Below are positions 7,345 to 16,384 of a DNA stretch of 64,000 bases, piece after piece. Both the position numbers and the translations under genes were made by a program. Below the pieces are notes generated by a model. It made no database searches. It was not told the DNA's origin and saw only the letters and a program-made list of their open reading frames with translations. The stretch is taken from the NCBI RefSeq assembly GCF_001552655.1, contig NZ_BCRP01000005.1, positions 124,001 through 188,000 of the forward strand. The letters run 5' to 3'. The first letter of the stretch is position 1, and the number at the start of each line of letters is the position of its first letter. This stretch comes from Alicyclobacillus kakegawensis NBRC 103104 (GTDB lineage Bacteria; Bacillota; Bacilli; Alicyclobacillales; Alicyclobacillaceae).

Positions 7345-8589
7345 TTATACGGACTCGGTCCAGCGACCGCCGCGAAACAGCGCAACGGTGGTGCCGTCCG
7401 CTGTTTCTGCGTCGATGTCGAGCTTTGGTGAACCTATCATGAAGTCCACGTGCATCAGACTTTCGTTCAGGCCGTACTCGGCCCATTGCTCACGCCCCAG
7501 GTCGTGACCGCCCTCGACCAATGGATACGCTTTGCCGATGGCCAGGTGGCAGGAGGCGTTCTCGTCAAACAGGGTGTTGTAGAACAGGCGGCCTAGCTTG
7601 GCAATTGGCGAATCGACGGGCACCAGCGCGACTTCGCCCAGGTAATGGCTGCCCTCGTCCGCTTCGATGATGTCGCGCAGCGCATCCTCTCCCTTTGTCG
7701 CGTGGTACTCGACAATGCGCCCTTGTTCGAAGCGCAGGCGAATGCCGTCAATCAGGTGGCCGTTGTGATTCAGCGGCATCGTGCTCGAGACGACCCCGTC
7801 CACACCATCCTTGAGGGGAGCCGTGTACACTTCCTCTGTCGGCATGTTGGCGACAAAGCCCACTCCCTCTGGCGTGTGCTGCAAGGCGGCGGTAAAATAC
7901 GCCCGCTCGTGCAGACGAATGGTCAGGTCCGTGCCAGGCGCCCGGTAGTGCAGCTTGCGGATGCCAAGCTGGTTGAGACGCTGGCTGCGGCGCTTGAGGT
8001 TGTCGATGTGCTGGTGCCAGTCTGCAATCGGGTCGTCCCCGTCAGCGCGCGCGCAGAAAAGAATGTCCTTCCACAGCGCCTCCACCCGCCGCTCCGGCGG
8101 CAGCTCGGGATACACCTGGTCCGCCCACGCCTGCGTTGGGGCCGAAACCAGTGTCCAGCTGTACTCGTCGTTGGTCCGCTTGTCGTTGAACGCGCGGAAC
8201 ACCGAGGCGACGGCACGGTTGGCCGTGGTGACGCGGCCCGCGTCCACGCCTTGAAAGAGGTTCGGATCGGATGCGGGGATGGCGATGAAGGCAGCGCCTT
8301 CTTCCGCCAGCTGCTCAATCCACGACAGCTGCCAGCGGGCGCGGGCTTCCAAAGTCTCCAGCGAGCCGCGGCGAATGGTCTCCCGCTGCCACCACTCGTC
8401 CCCCCATTCAATCTGCACAAACTTGGCTCCGGCGTCGTAGCCGGCGGCCGTCAACATCCGGGCGAACTCGATGTGCTCCGGCAGCACCTGGCGAATCCCG
8501 TAACCGATGACCAGGTGCTGGCCAGGCTGCAGGTTGACGCCCACCCGCACCGCCAAATCGGCGTACTTGCGCAACTGTTTCGCATCCAC
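7345..8589 (-). CDS. M29-family metalloaminopeptidase (AmpS/AmpT type)
   Basis: 414 residues, the normal length for thermophilic aminopeptidase T/PepS. NMPTEEVYTAPLKDGVDG carries the first metal-binding glutamates. HYLGEVALVPVDSPIA and FDENASCHLAIGKAYP form the second metal-site region, and NESLMHVDFMIGS provides the conserved His-x-Asp near the C-terminus. The enzyme removes N-terminal amino acids in the cytoplasm with two divalent metal ions. Start GTG at 8589 behind AGAGGAGA. It is transcribed away from the Gfo/Idh/MocA gene. All key segments look intact. Confidence 0.92.
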   Translation of the reverse strand: MDAKQLRKYADLAVRVGVNLQPGQHLVIGYGIRQVLPEHIEFARMLTAAGYDAGAKFVQIEWGDEWWQRETIRRGSLETLEARARWQLSWIEQLAEEGAAFIAIPASDPNLFQGVDAGRVTTANRAVASVFRAFNDKRTNDEYSWTLVSAPTQAWADQVYPELPPERRVEALWKDILFCARADGDDPIADWHQHIDNLKRRSQRLNQLGIRKLHYRAPGTDLTIRLHERAYFTAALQHTPEGVGFVANMPTEEVYTAPLKDGVDGVVSSTMPLNHNGHLIDGIRLRFEQGRIVEYHATKGEDALRDIIEADEGSHYLGEVALVPVDSPIAKLGRLFYNTLFDENASCHLAIGKAYPLVEGGHDLGREQWAEYGLNESLMHVDFMIGSPKLDIDAETADGTTVALFRGGRWTESV

Positions 8590-8771
8590 TGCGCGGTCAT
8601 CTCCTCTTCAGGGATGTATGTATCTTCTCCTGCCTTATCCAGGTTACCACTCGCCCCGCGGGCCGCGCAAAGCCGCAATCGGCCGCCTACGGCTCCAAGC
8701 GCGTCCCTCCCATGTCCCAGCGGGAAGTGCAGCAAGGGGGATAGAGCGGTCGATTCGCCGAGATGGCACGG

Positions 8772-8787
8772 CTGTATTACAATACAG
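8772..8787 (+). promoter_or_regulatory. Palindrome over a putative -10 element
   Basis: Perfect inverted repeat CTGTATT-ac-AATACAG, with the -10-like hexamer TACAAT (8778-8783) at its centre. It lies 53 nt upstream of the oxidoreductase start. No good -35 is seen, so this could be an operator or chance. Confidence 0.35.
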
Positions 8788-8840
8788 GTAGACACGCTAG
8801 ACCCGCAGCAAGACGCCTGCAGTTGAGGAGGTGGCCCCCC

Positions 8841-10004
8841 ATGGATTGCTCCCGCAAACATCGCGTGGGCATCGCCGGCGCTGGGGCGTTTGCGGCGTTT
8901 TTGGCGCAGGCGCTGGCGCCTCTGCCCAGCTTCGAGCTCATGGCCGTGGCCGGCCGGACACCGAACAAGCGACAGGCTGTCATCGATGCCTACCTGCTCC
9001 GACGCAGCAGCGCCACCGCCCAGCGGCCCCAGGAGTATGAGGACGCGGCGCAACTGGTCACCGCTCCTGGACTGGACGCGGTCATCCTTACAACACCGCC
9101 GCACCTGCACGCTTCCCTCACCGCCCTTGCCCTCCAAGAGGGCAAGCACGTCCTGGCGGAAAAGCCGGGAGCGCTGGCGGTCGAAGCGATGGCGGAAAAC
9201 GGACGCCTGGCGGATCGACAGGGTCTCGCGCTGGCCGTCAATCTGGTGCAGCCGTTCAACCCGCTGGTGGAGGCTGTGCGGCGATTGTTGGAGCTGGAGG
9301 TGTTCGGGCGCCCTTGGCAGGCCAGTCTGTACAATTCCGCCCACCGCGTGCCCGACGATTCGCACTGGTTCTGGTCGCGCGAACTGAGCGGCGGCATTTT
9401 CGTGGAACACGGGGTTCATTTCTTCGAGGTCGCGCGCCGCTGGTTCGGCGAAGCCCTAGCGGCCGCCGGCGATGTGCTTGCGGACGAACAGGGGCGCGAA
9501 TCGCGCGTGTTCGCGCAGGTGGTACACGCTGGCCACAGCCAGCAAAAGGTCGTGGTGCAATACTATCACGGCTTCACCCTGGACTCGGACATCCCCGAAT
9601 CGACAGGATGGATGCTGCACCTGGCGCAAGGCCGGCTGCAGGTGGACGGGTGGATTCCGACTGGCGTGCGTGTGCAAGCGAAACTCACCCGGGCTCAGGC
9701 CGAACTGTGTGACCGCGTGCTGGATGCGGTACCGACGCAGCCGACGCACCAAGCGTTGGAGCGGTTGACGTCCATGGACGTGACGCCCGTTCCGAGCGCA
9801 GATGCGGACGAACGGATTGTCTATGAGCGGACCTTAGAACTGACGGATCGCCAAGGGTGGTATGAAGCGATGGCGCGGGCGCGCTGGCTCGACTTCTGCC
9901 GGATGATGGAAGAGCCCGGCTGGCGCGGCCACGTGAGCTGGGAAGACGCGAAGGCCGATCTGGCCCTGGCTGTCGCCTGTGCGCCCAGCCAGCCGCGGCC
10001 CTGA
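8841..10004 (+). CDS. Gfo/Idh/MocA-family oxidoreductase
   Basis: 387 residues. The N-terminal Rossmann segment reads VGIAGAGAFAAFLAQAL. The family signature LAEKPGALAVEAM, the EKP step that positions the nicotinamide and supplies a catalytic lysine, sits near residue 110. A C-terminal beta-sheet domain includes the FVEHGVHFFEVARRWFG segment. Members oxidise or reduce sugars, inositols or related polyols with NAD(P). The ATG at 8841 is chosen for GAGGAGGTGG just upstream, which removes 26 residues of an open extension. It stands alone, so the substrate is open. Confidence 0.85.
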   Translation: MDCSRKHRVGIAGAGAFAAFLAQALAPLPSFELMAVAGRTPNKRQAVIDAYLLRRSSATAQRPQEYEDAAQLVTAPGLDAVILTTPPHLHASLTALALQEGKHVLAEKPGALAVEAMAENGRLADRQGLALAVNLVQPFNPLVEAVRRLLELEVFGRPWQASLYNSAHRVPDDSHWFWSRELSGGIFVEHGVHFFEVARRWFGEALAAAGDVLADEQGRESRVFAQVVHAGHSQQKVVVQYYHGFTLDSDIPESTGWMLHLAQGRLQVDGWIPTGVRVQAKLTRAQAELCDRVLDAVPTQPTHQALERLTSMDVTPVPSADADERIVYERTLELTDRQGWYEAMARARWLDFCRMMEEPGWRGHVSWEDAKADLALAVACAPSQPRP

Positions 10005-10110
10005 CCAGCTACGGCGACGGGGAAGCGCGTTGCCAGCGTATTTCCCTTGAGCGAGAGGGAAACCTTGTGTAGGATGGGATCATGACTATCTTTTATTGGA
10101 GGAATTCTCG

Positions 10111-10518
10111 GTGCAATCGCTCAACATGACTGCTCCGCGCAGAGCTGTTCTGGAGGTGATCCGGCAGTCCAGGGAACACCCTACCGCGAACGACATCATG
10201 GATGCCCTGGCCCAGCGAGGCGAGCGGTATGCCTATGCGACCATCTACAACTCCCTGCGGTACCTGGCGGATCATGGTTTGATACGCGAGCTTAACATTG
10301 GCAACGGCATCACCCGTTACGACGGAAGAATGGAGGAGCATCAGCACGTGGTATGCTCGCGCTGCGGCGCCATCGCCGAGGCCGACGTCGACACGGCCGA
10401 GCTGGTGCGGCAGATTGAAGCCGAGACGGGTTACAAAGTGCATTCCTTGAATGTGCACCTGACCGGATTGTGCCCAGCCTGCCGGAGCGCGGAACAGGAC
10501 GCACAGAGTCGAGACTAG
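10111..10518 (+). CDS. perR: Fur/PerR-family metalloregulator, PerR-like
   Basis: 135 residues: winged helix, then a metal-binding dimerisation domain. Aligned by eye to Bacillus PerR, the regulatory ligands are His23, Asp71, His77 and His79. The structural zinc cysteines are Cys82/Cys85 and Cys121/Cys124. The fifth ligand position (Asp104 in B. subtilis) is Glu90, a Fur-like residue. The start is GTG at 10111, 8 nt after GGAGG; the upstream TTG would put the ribosome site inside the gene. The N-terminus is about 12 residues shorter than usual. It lies directly upstream of the peroxiredoxin gene and its Per-box-like operator. Confidence 0.85.
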   Translation: MQSLNMTAPRRAVLEVIRQSREHPTANDIMDALAQRGERYAYATIYNSLRYLADHGLIRELNIGNGITRYDGRMEEHQHVVCSRCGAIAEADVDTAELVRQIEAETGYKVHSLNVHLTGLCPACRSAEQDAQSRD

Positions 10519-10545
10519 ACACATGCCTCGGCCCTGTGGTATACT
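10516..10545 (+). promoter_or_regulatory. Predicted sigma-A promoter of the peroxiredoxin gene
   Basis: TAGACA (10516-10521) and TATACT (10540-10545) are 18 nt apart. The -35 hexamer overlaps the stop codon of the regulator gene. The expected transcription start falls just before the palindromic operator. Confidence 0.6.
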
Positions 10546-10554
10546 CGCGTTGTT

Positions 10555-10575
10555 GATTTAGACTTAGTCTAAATC
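10555..10575 (+). promoter_or_regulatory. Per-box-like operator
   Basis: A perfect inverted repeat with 10-nt arms GATTTAGACT and AGTCTAAATC around a central T. Its core has the 7-1-7 layout of PerR boxes (TTAGACT-n-AGTCTAA against TTATAAT-n-ATTATAA). It sits just after the predicted promoter and 33 nt before the peroxiredoxin start, where a bound repressor would block transcription. Confidence 0.7.
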
Positions 10576-10607
10576 AAGAATCAAAACTTCAAAGGAGTGT
10601 GATTCCC

Positions 10608-11147
10608 ATGCCGCTCGTAGGCAACCCGGCTCCTGATTTCGACATGCTGTCGACGAAAAACCTGAAGACCCTGGATGAACGGGTGAAGTTGTCTGACTAC
10701 CGTGGAAAGTGGTTGATCCTGTTCTTCTATCCGGCCGACTTCACCTTCGTCTGCCCCACCGAAATCATCGCGATGAACGACCGCCTGCAGGAGTTCAAGG
10801 ACCTGGACGCGGAGGTGCTCGGGGTCAGCTGCGACAGCGTGCACAGCCACAAGGCCTGGATTGAGACGCCGCGGGATAAAAACGGGCTCGGCGGTCTCGA
10901 TTACCCGTTGGCTGCCGACTTCACGAAGGAAGTCGCGCGCAAGTATGATGTATTGGTGGAATCGGAAGGCCAAGCGCTGCGCGGACTGTTCATCATAGAT
11001 CCGGAAGGCATCCTGCGCTACCAGGTGGTACACGACATGAACATCGGGCGCAGCGTGGACGAGACCCTGCGTGTGCTGGAGGCGCTGCAGGCGGGGGGAC
11101 TCTGCCCGGCCAACTGGAAGCCTGGCGACAAGCTGCTCGAGGTTTGA
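10608..11147 (+). CDS. 2-Cys peroxiredoxin (AhpC/Prx1 type)
   Basis: 179 residues. The peroxidatic cysteine is Cys49 in YPADFTFVCPTE, and the resolving cysteine is Cys166 in LCPANWKPG, so this is a typical 2-Cys enzyme that reduces H2O2 and organic peroxides in the cytoplasm. Conserved Thr46 and Pro42 of the active site are present. ATG 10608 follows AAAGGAG by 10 nt. It is controlled in all likelihood by the adjacent PerR-like protein. No AhpF gene is next to it, so electrons may come from thioredoxin or another reductase. Confidence 0.93.
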   Translation: MPLVGNPAPDFDMLSTKNLKTLDERVKLSDYRGKWLILFFYPADFTFVCPTEIIAMNDRLQEFKDLDAEVLGVSCDSVHSHKAWIETPRDKNGLGGLDYPLAADFTKEVARKYDVLVESEGQALRGLFIIDPEGILRYQVVHDMNIGRSVDETLRVLEALQAGGLCPANWKPGDKLLEV

Positions 11148-11311
11148 GGCTTGCCTCACCGGCGGTTGCGCCCGCGGCGCGATGGGGACCGGACGCTGGC
11201 GGCCGCGGAAACGGCAACGCCGCTGGCGGCCTGGCTTGCCAATTCCGGCGTCCGGGTTCTGCCCGGGCGCCGTTCACCATAAATCAAGAAGAGTGTTTCG
11301 CGCGCCTTGTA

Positions 11312-11331
11312 CATACACGGATTGGTGTATG
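11312..11331 (+). promoter_or_regulatory. Inverted repeat upstream of the redoxin gene
   Basis: Arms CATACAC and GTGTATG separated by 6 nt, 48 nt upstream of the redoxin start. It could be an operator or an mRNA hairpin. No clear -35/-10 pair surrounds it. Confidence 0.4.
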
Positions 11332-11379
11332 GGCAACGTGAACACTGCATCCTATTGATTGTAAGGAGGTCTTATTCGC

Positions 11380-11838
11380 ATGCCAATGCGTTTGGGAACC
11401 GCCATGCCGAGCCTGGATGGCGCCACCGAGTGGCTGAACAGCGACGGCCAGCCCCGTGTGGAGCCGGGCAAAGTCACGTTTATCCACTTTTTCGCCGTCT
11501 CCTGCCACATTTGCCACGAGACGATGAACGACGTGGTGGCCATCCGCAACCGCTACAAGGACCAGGGGCTGCAGACTATCGCCATCCACATGCCGCGGCA
11601 GCAGGAAGATGTCGACAAGGACAAGGTGCTCCGGGACATTGCTGAGTACCATATCGAGCAACCTGTGGGGCTGGACCACCGCATGCAGGTCGCGGAACGG
11701 TTTGAGAACGAGTACGTGCCTGCGTTCTTCGTGTTTGGCGAAGACGGCACGCTCAAGTTCCGCGCCGCCGGGGACAAAGGATTCCAGAAAGTCGAGCCGA
11801 AAATCCGCGAGGCGCTCGGCCTGCCGGTCGAAGGCTGA
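11380..11838 (+). CDS. Cytoplasmic thioredoxin-like / TlpA-type redoxin
   Basis: 152 residues with a thioredoxin fold. The active site is Cys42-His-Ile-Cys45 in FFAVSCHICHETM, and the cis-proline region reads YVPAFFVFGEDG. There is no signal peptide or membrane anchor, so it acts in the cytoplasm, unlike most TlpA/ResA proteins. ATG 11380 follows AAGGAGGT. The gene lies between the peroxiredoxin and the H-protein gene with short gaps. A role as an electron donor to the peroxiredoxin or to a lipoyl protein is inference from neighbours. Confidence 0.8.
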   Translation: MPMRLGTAMPSLDGATEWLNSDGQPRVEPGKVTFIHFFAVSCHICHETMNDVVAIRNRYKDQGLQTIAIHMPRQQEDVDKDKVLRDIAEYHIEQPVGLDHRMQVAERFENEYVPAFFVFGEDGTLKFRAAGDKGFQKVEPKIREALGLPVEG

Positions 11839-11886
11839 GGACGGGAAACCGAGGCGCCGCCCCGAGACACAGCGAGGAGGGAGAAT

Positions 11887-12270
11887 ATGGCCAATCCATC
11901 CGATAGGAAGTACCACCCGGAACACACCTGGGCCCAGGTCGAAGGCGACCTGGCCCGCATCGGCATCACCGATTTCGCTCAGGACCAACTGGGAGACATC
12001 GTGTTTGTCGACCTTCCATCCCCAGGTGGTCGCCTGACCCAGGGCCAAAGCTTTGGCACGGTGGAGTCGGCGAAGACCGTGTCCGACCTGATTGCCCCGG
12101 TCAGCGGCGAGATCGTCGAGGTGAACTCCGCCCTGGACGACGACCCCGAAACGGTCAACCATGACCCCTACGGGGACGGCTGGATGGTTGTCGTCAAGCT
12201 GACGGACACGGGGGAGTTGGACTCCCTGCTGTCGGCCGACGGCTACGAACAGGCGATACAGGACGAATAG
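11887..12270 (+). CDS. gcvH: Glycine cleavage system H protein (lipoyl carrier)
   Basis: 127 residues, the usual size. The lipoylation site is Lys63 in GTVESAKTVSDL, with the conserved start YHPEHTWA and the C-terminal DGWMVVVKL. H protein shuttles the aminomethyl group between GcvP and GcvT, and in Firmicutes it also relays lipoate or octanoate to other complexes. The ATG follows GCGAGGAGGGAG. No gcvT, gcvP or lipoate ligase is adjacent; instead it trails a thiol-redox gene by 48 nt, which suggests use in lipoate relay or redox. Confidence 0.93.
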   Translation: MANPSDRKYHPEHTWAQVEGDLARIGITDFAQDQLGDIVFVDLPSPGGRLTQGQSFGTVESAKTVSDLIAPVSGEIVEVNSALDDDPETVNHDPYGDGWMVVVKLTDTGELDSLLSADGYEQAIQDE

Positions 12271-12354
12271 ATATCCCCGACCGCTCACCGCGCGCCACAC
12301 ACGATGCGCAACGCGCTGAGGGCTGCGCCGCTGCACCCGCCACTCACCTTTGCT

Positions 12355-14376
12355 TCACGCCGCCGGCGGCGCCGCTTCGTCCTGCCAGCCCGCTTGCCGC
12401 AACACGTCGTTCAGGTAAACCGAGCGGGCGATAAGGAAGAACAAGGCGCAGAAGGCAGCGTATATTAGCGCCACCAGAGCAACATCCCGCCAACTGGACC
12501 ATCCCATGCTTACCAACCGGGAGAACTCCACCATCGCGACCAGGGTGTGCGACAACGCCAACACCAGGGGGGCGAAGAACAGGCAGGCCATTTCCGAGCT
12601 GATGAGGCGCCGGACTTCCCGCCTGCGCACGCCGATGCGCAAAAGGGCGCGCAGTTGGCGCACATCCTCCTCGCGCCCGGCCGAGAGGCGGAAGTACAGT
12701 GTGCTGACGCAGGCCAGGAAGAACAGGGCGCTGACGAAGAACCCGGCGAACAAACTGGTCGAGAACAGCTGCATCCCCGATGTGTACATGTCCGCCGTTC
12801 CCGTCACCCACCAACGGTCCGCTGCGGGCAGCCCCGCCCGCAGGTGGCGCAGGATGCCTGTGCTCCTCCGCCAATTCTTGGCCGTGGCGGCCGCTATCCG
12901 CCACTGCTCCGTCGGGGTTGCGGCGGCCGCCCACGCCTGGAAGCGCGCGTCCGAAACGATGAGCGCCCGGTCGATTTCCTGCTGCTCGTTCCAGGCCCGG
13001 GCGTCGCTCTGTCCCTGGATACGCACCGCGTACTCTTTGCCACCCAGTCGCACCACGCCACGTCCGCTTTGAAACATGCGCGGCACCATGTACGGATACG
13101 GCACCACCCACTCCGCCTGATTGCCGGCCAGCGAAAAATCGGGGATGGTTGTCGCCAGGCTGGGATGGCTGGCGAGCAATGCTTCTCGCAGGCGGTGATA
13201 GCCCGTGTCGGAGATGACCATTGCCTTCAACGCTGAGGCGTTCCCGCTGGCGCGCGTCATTCGTGTCGATCCGCCCGTCTTTGTAACCGACTGGCCGCTC
13301 GCGGAGGGATCGCTCAACTCGGCTGTGAGCACCGGCACCTGCACGGTTTGCGAAACCGACAACCCGGACTCCCGCAGGTCGGAGGCGCCCACACTCTGCC
13401 ACAACGTCTTCGCGCCCACCGGCGCGGTCACCTGGACCGCAAACGGAGCCACGCGTTCTGAATTCGATGCGTTCAACTGGGTAAAACTCACCACGGTACC
13501 CATCGCCGTCATGACCACGGCCGATAAGGTCGTGATCACCGTCAGGATGCGGGCGTGATCGCGAATCCGATGGATGAGACGGGCGGACGTCAGCCACGTG
13601 ATGCCGCCCATCGCCGGGCGGCGCAGACGGCGCAGGACGTATACGGACACCTGGCTGAACAACAGCAGCGTGCCGAAGATGACCAACACCAGAATCGGGA
13701 CCATCGTCACCATGACAGCGTGGGGGAAGCGGATGGCCATTGTGTAGCCGGCGGCCAGACACAAAAGGGCCAACACCACCTTGAACGGCGCCGCCTGCGG
13801 CTCCCGCTGGTGCACCCGCCCGCCCAGGATGAGCGCTCGCGGCATCCGCCGCGCCGTGCGCAGCGCCTGCCAAAGCCCATCCGCGGCAAACAGCAACCCA
13901 AAACCCAAACAGGTGCTCAGCAAGGCCGAGCTGGGGACCGCAAACGGCACCGGCGGCAGTGAGAGGGCCGCTGTGATGGCCATCAGGAACAGCCGCAGGA
14001 ACAACAGACCCAGTACGCCGCCCAGCGCCAGTGCGGCGGCGCCCAGCAACAGACTCTCCACAAACACCAGCAGCGCCAGTTGGCGCGGGCGCACGCCGAG
14101 CACCAACAGCAGGCCAAACTCACGGCTTTGCAGCCGCAGCAGCGCAGCGTGGAAGAAGACGACAAAGAACACAGAGAAGACGATGACAATGCCTTGGCAC
14201 AGACGCAGGACGCCGCGCGCGTCTCCCGGCATGGTGCCGTGGATGACGCTCGGGTTGCTGATGAAGCAGGCAAACAGCATGTAAACCGCTACAGCCATCG
14301 CACCGGCCAGGAAGAAACCGAGGTAGCGCGGGATGGTGCGCAGGCTGTTTTTCACCAACAGACGAAACCAGCTCAT
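12355..14376 (-). CDS. BceB-type ABC transporter permease (FtsX-like)
   Basis: 673 residues with about ten membrane helices. It begins [19 protein letters not shown], has FtsX-type helix groups near residues 15-300 and 540-660, and a large extracellular domain of roughly 200 residues between them (about 310-530). That is the Bce-type layout for sensing and shedding peptide antibiotics that target lipid II-cycle intermediates. Its ATG overlaps the ATPase stop. With the downstream-oriented kinase and regulator it forms a full four-gene module. The antibiotic recognised is not predictable. Confidence 0.88.
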   Translation of the reverse strand: MSWFRLLVKNSLRTIPRYLGFFLAGAMAVAVYMLFACFISNPSVIHGTMPGDARGVLRLCQGIVIVFSVFFVVFFHAALLRLQSREFGLLLVLGVRPRQLALLVFVESLLLGAAALALGGVLGLLFLRLFLMAITAALSLPPVPFAVPSSALLSTCLGFGLLFAADGLWQALRTARRMPRALILGGRVHQREPQAAPFKVVLALLCLAAGYTMAIRFPHAVMVTMVPILVLVIFGTLLLFSQVSVYVLRRLRRPAMGGITWLTSARLIHRIRDHARILTVITTLSAVVMTAMGTVVSFTQLNASNSERVAPFAVQVTAPVGAKTLWQSVGASDLRESGLSVSQTVQVPVLTAELSDPSASGQSVTKTGGSTRMTRASGNASALKAMVISDTGYHRLREALLASHPSLATTIPDFSLAGNQAEWVVPYPYMVPRMFQSGRGVVRLGGKEYAVRIQGQSDARAWNEQQEIDRALIVSDARFQAWAAAATPTEQWRIAAATAKNWRRSTGILRHLRAGLPAADRWWVTGTADMYTSGMQLFSTSLFAGFFVSALFFLACVSTLYFRLSAGREEDVRQLRALLRIGVRRREVRRLISSEMACLFFAPLVLALSHTLVAMVEFSRLVSMGWSSWRDVALVALIYAAFCALFFLIARSVYLNDVLRQAGWQDEAAPPAA

Positions 14377-15131
14377 GCCCGCGCCCCCTCCAGCACCGCC
14401 AGCCCGCTCAGGATGTCCTGAAAGAACGCCTCCCGGCCGCCGTTGCGCACCAGTTCACTGTGTACTCGTCCGTCCTTGATGAACACAACCCGGTCCGCGT
14501 AGCTGGCCGAGAAGGGATCATGCGTGACCATCAGCAATGTGGCCTGCCGCCGCCGGTTCAACGCCCGGAACAGCTCCAGCAGAGCCTGGGCGGAGGCGGA
14601 GTCGAGGTTGCCGGTCGGCTCGTCCGCCAACAGCAGCGCCGGCTCGTGCACGACGGCGCGAGCGACCGCGGCCCGCTGCTGCTGGCCGCCGGACACCTCG
14701 TACGGGTACTTGTCGCGGACGGCGTCCAAGCCGAGGTCCGCCATCACCGACACGACGCGCTCGTAGAGACGGGCCCCACGCGCCCCGTCGAGGGCGAGCG
14801 GCAGGGCGACGTTTTCCGCCAGAGTGAGGGTGTCGAGCAGGTTGAAATCCTGAAAGACAAACCCCAGCTTCTGCCGTCGGAACACCGCCAGCTCCTCATT
14901 GCTCATGGTCGACAGCTCGCGGCCGTCAATCCAGCACTCGCCGCCGGTTTGTCGGTCCAGCCCGGCGAGGATGTTGAGCAGGGTGGTCTTGCCGCTGCCT
15001 GAGGGCCCCATGATGCTCACGAACTCACTCCTGGCCACCGACAGGTCCATTCCGTCGAGCGCCTGGACCGCCACCTGCCCGCGCCGGCCTTGGTACACCT
15101 TGGTCAAATGGACAATTTCAAGGACTTGCAT
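14373..15131 (-). CDS. BceA-type ABC transporter ATP-binding protein
   Basis: 252 residues of the MacB/LolD/BceA class. Walker [10 protein letters not shown] (residues 42-50), Q-loop [11 protein letters not shown], signature [14 protein letters not shown], Walker [11 protein letters not shown] and switch His in MVTHDP are all intact. It drives the FtsX-like permease, with which it overlaps by 4 nt. The ATG at 15131 lies behind GAAAGGAGG. The repeats at 15199-15235 sit about 70-100 nt upstream, fitting induction by the adjacent response regulator. Confidence 0.93.
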   Translation of the reverse strand: MQVLEIVHLTKVYQGRRGQVAVQALDGMDLSVARSEFVSIMGPSGSGKTTLLNILAGLDRQTGGECWIDGRELSTMSNEELAVFRRQKLGFVFQDFNLLDTLTLAENVALPLALDGARGARLYERVVSVMADLGLDAVRDKYPYEVSGGQQQRAAVARAVVHEPALLLADEPTGNLDSASAQALLELFRALNRRRQATLLMVTHDPFSASYADRVVFIKDGRVHSELVRNGGREAFFQDILSGLAVLEGARA

Positions 15132-15198
15132 CGCCCCGGCCTCCTTTCATCCTACCGCCAGTGTGCCAGAACGGACCCGGGCAAACCTTAACAGGAAG

Positions 15199-15235
15199 CT
15201 TACAGTCGCTCCCGCCAAACTTACAGTTTTGTAAG
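15199..15235 (-). promoter_or_regulatory. Candidate BceR-type operator upstream of the ABC genes
   Basis: On the minus strand the palindrome CTTACA-aaac-TGTAAG (15235-15220) overlaps the kinase stop codon. A second CTGTAAG copy lies exactly 21 nt further on (15205-15199), two helical turns away. OmpR-type regulators commonly bind such phased repeats. The site precedes the ABC ATPase start. Confidence 0.5.
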
Positions 15236-16384
15236 GTCGTCCGATAACGCGGCAGGGGACAGGTGGGTCGAGTCGTGCAGGGTGAGGGTGAAGGTGGTGC
15301 CTTGCCCCGCAGTGGAACACACCTGGATGTCGTGACCGAGGCGCTCACACACCTCCTTGACCAGGTACAGGCCGATCCCGGTGGCACGAGAATGCAGGCG
15401 CCCATTGGCGCCGGTGAAAAATGGCTGGAAGAGGCGCGGCAGGTCCGCCTGCGGGATGCCGATGCCCTGATCGCAAAACGCCAGCACCACATCCCCGCCG
15501 CGTCGGCGAACGCGGATAACGAAGGGACGGCCATCCGTCCCGGGAGGAACGCCGTACTGGAGCGCGTTTCGCACCAACTGCTCGGCGATGAAGCGCAGCC
15601 ATTTGCCATCCGTCCACGCGTACACAGTGGGCGCTTCGGCATCGATGCGTGGATACAGGTGGCGGCGTATCCAGGCGGATTTGTGCTCGTTCACCACCTC
15701 GCGCAGGAGTGGCACCACGTCCACCCGCTCGGGCCGGGCGTCGAAACGGAATGAGGTGACGCGGGCAGTCTGAAGGAGTTGTTCCAGGCTGGCCTCCAAC
15801 CGTTCCTTCTCCTCAAGCAGGCTGTCGAGCAGCGGCGCCACGCCTGCCGCCTTCACGTTCCGGTTGCCGCCCGCCTTTGCGCCCTGCCCCGCGTCCGTTG
15901 CGGGGCCTGCGTTACCCGCGGCGACCGATTCCCGCAATTCTGCCAACAACAGGGTCATCACCGCCAGCGGAGTCTTCATCTGGTGGGCAAAACGGGTGAC
16001 GAACGCCTCGTAGAACTTGGTCTGCCGCTCGGATTCGTACTGCTCGCGCAGGTTGTGGGCGTACTCCGCGTTGACGAGGGCGGCCCATGCCCGCTGCTCA
16101 CGCGTGCCCACCAGCCGCAGCCGCGGCTGGGCGCCGCCTTGTTCGAGGGCCGCTCGCCGCGCCGCGAGCGCACGCCCCTGAGGTATGCGGACCCACACCT
16201 CCCAGAGGACGCCGGCGGCGGTGGCCAGCGCCGCCAGCAGGCAGCCGTACAATAAGTCCGCCCACGGCACCGCCAGCCCTCGGCTTTGCAGCGAGAGCAC
16301 GACGACCAACACAAACAGACCCAGCCCCAGGCAGGCCAGGGAGAGAAGGCGGCCGAGGTCGAGAACATAGTCGCGCAGCCTCAC
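15221..16384 (-). CDS. BceS-like intramembrane-sensing histidine kinase
   Basis: 387 residues. Two closely spaced N-terminal helices (about 13-32 and 42-62) leave almost no external sensor, as in BceS kinases that read the state of their ABC transporter. The phosphoacceptor is His134 in RFAHQMKTPLAVM. N-box RNALQYGV and glycine boxes DQGIGIP and ATGIGLYLV form the ATPase domain. An insertion of about 25 small residues (near 155-180) separates the two dimerisation helices. Start GTG 16384 overlaps the regulator stop by 4 nt. Confidence 0.88.
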   Translation of the reverse strand: MRLRDYVLDLGRLLSLACLGLGLFVLVVVLSLQSRGLAVPWADLLYGCLLAALATAAGVLWEVWVRIPQGRALAARRAALEQGGAQPRLRLVGTREQRAWAALVNAEYAHNLREQYESERQTKFYEAFVTRFAHQMKTPLAVMTLLLAELRESVAAGNAGPATDAGQGAKAGGNRNVKAAGVAPLLDSLLEEKERLEASLEQLLQTARVTSFRFDARPERVDVVPLLREVVNEHKSAWIRRHLYPRIDAEAPTVYAWTDGKWLRFIAEQLVRNALQYGVPPGTDGRPFVIRVRRRGGDVVLAFCDQGIGIPQADLPRLFQPFFTGANGRLHSRATGIGLYLVKEVCERLGHDIQVCSTAGQGTTFTLTLHDSTHLSPAALSDDLTKL

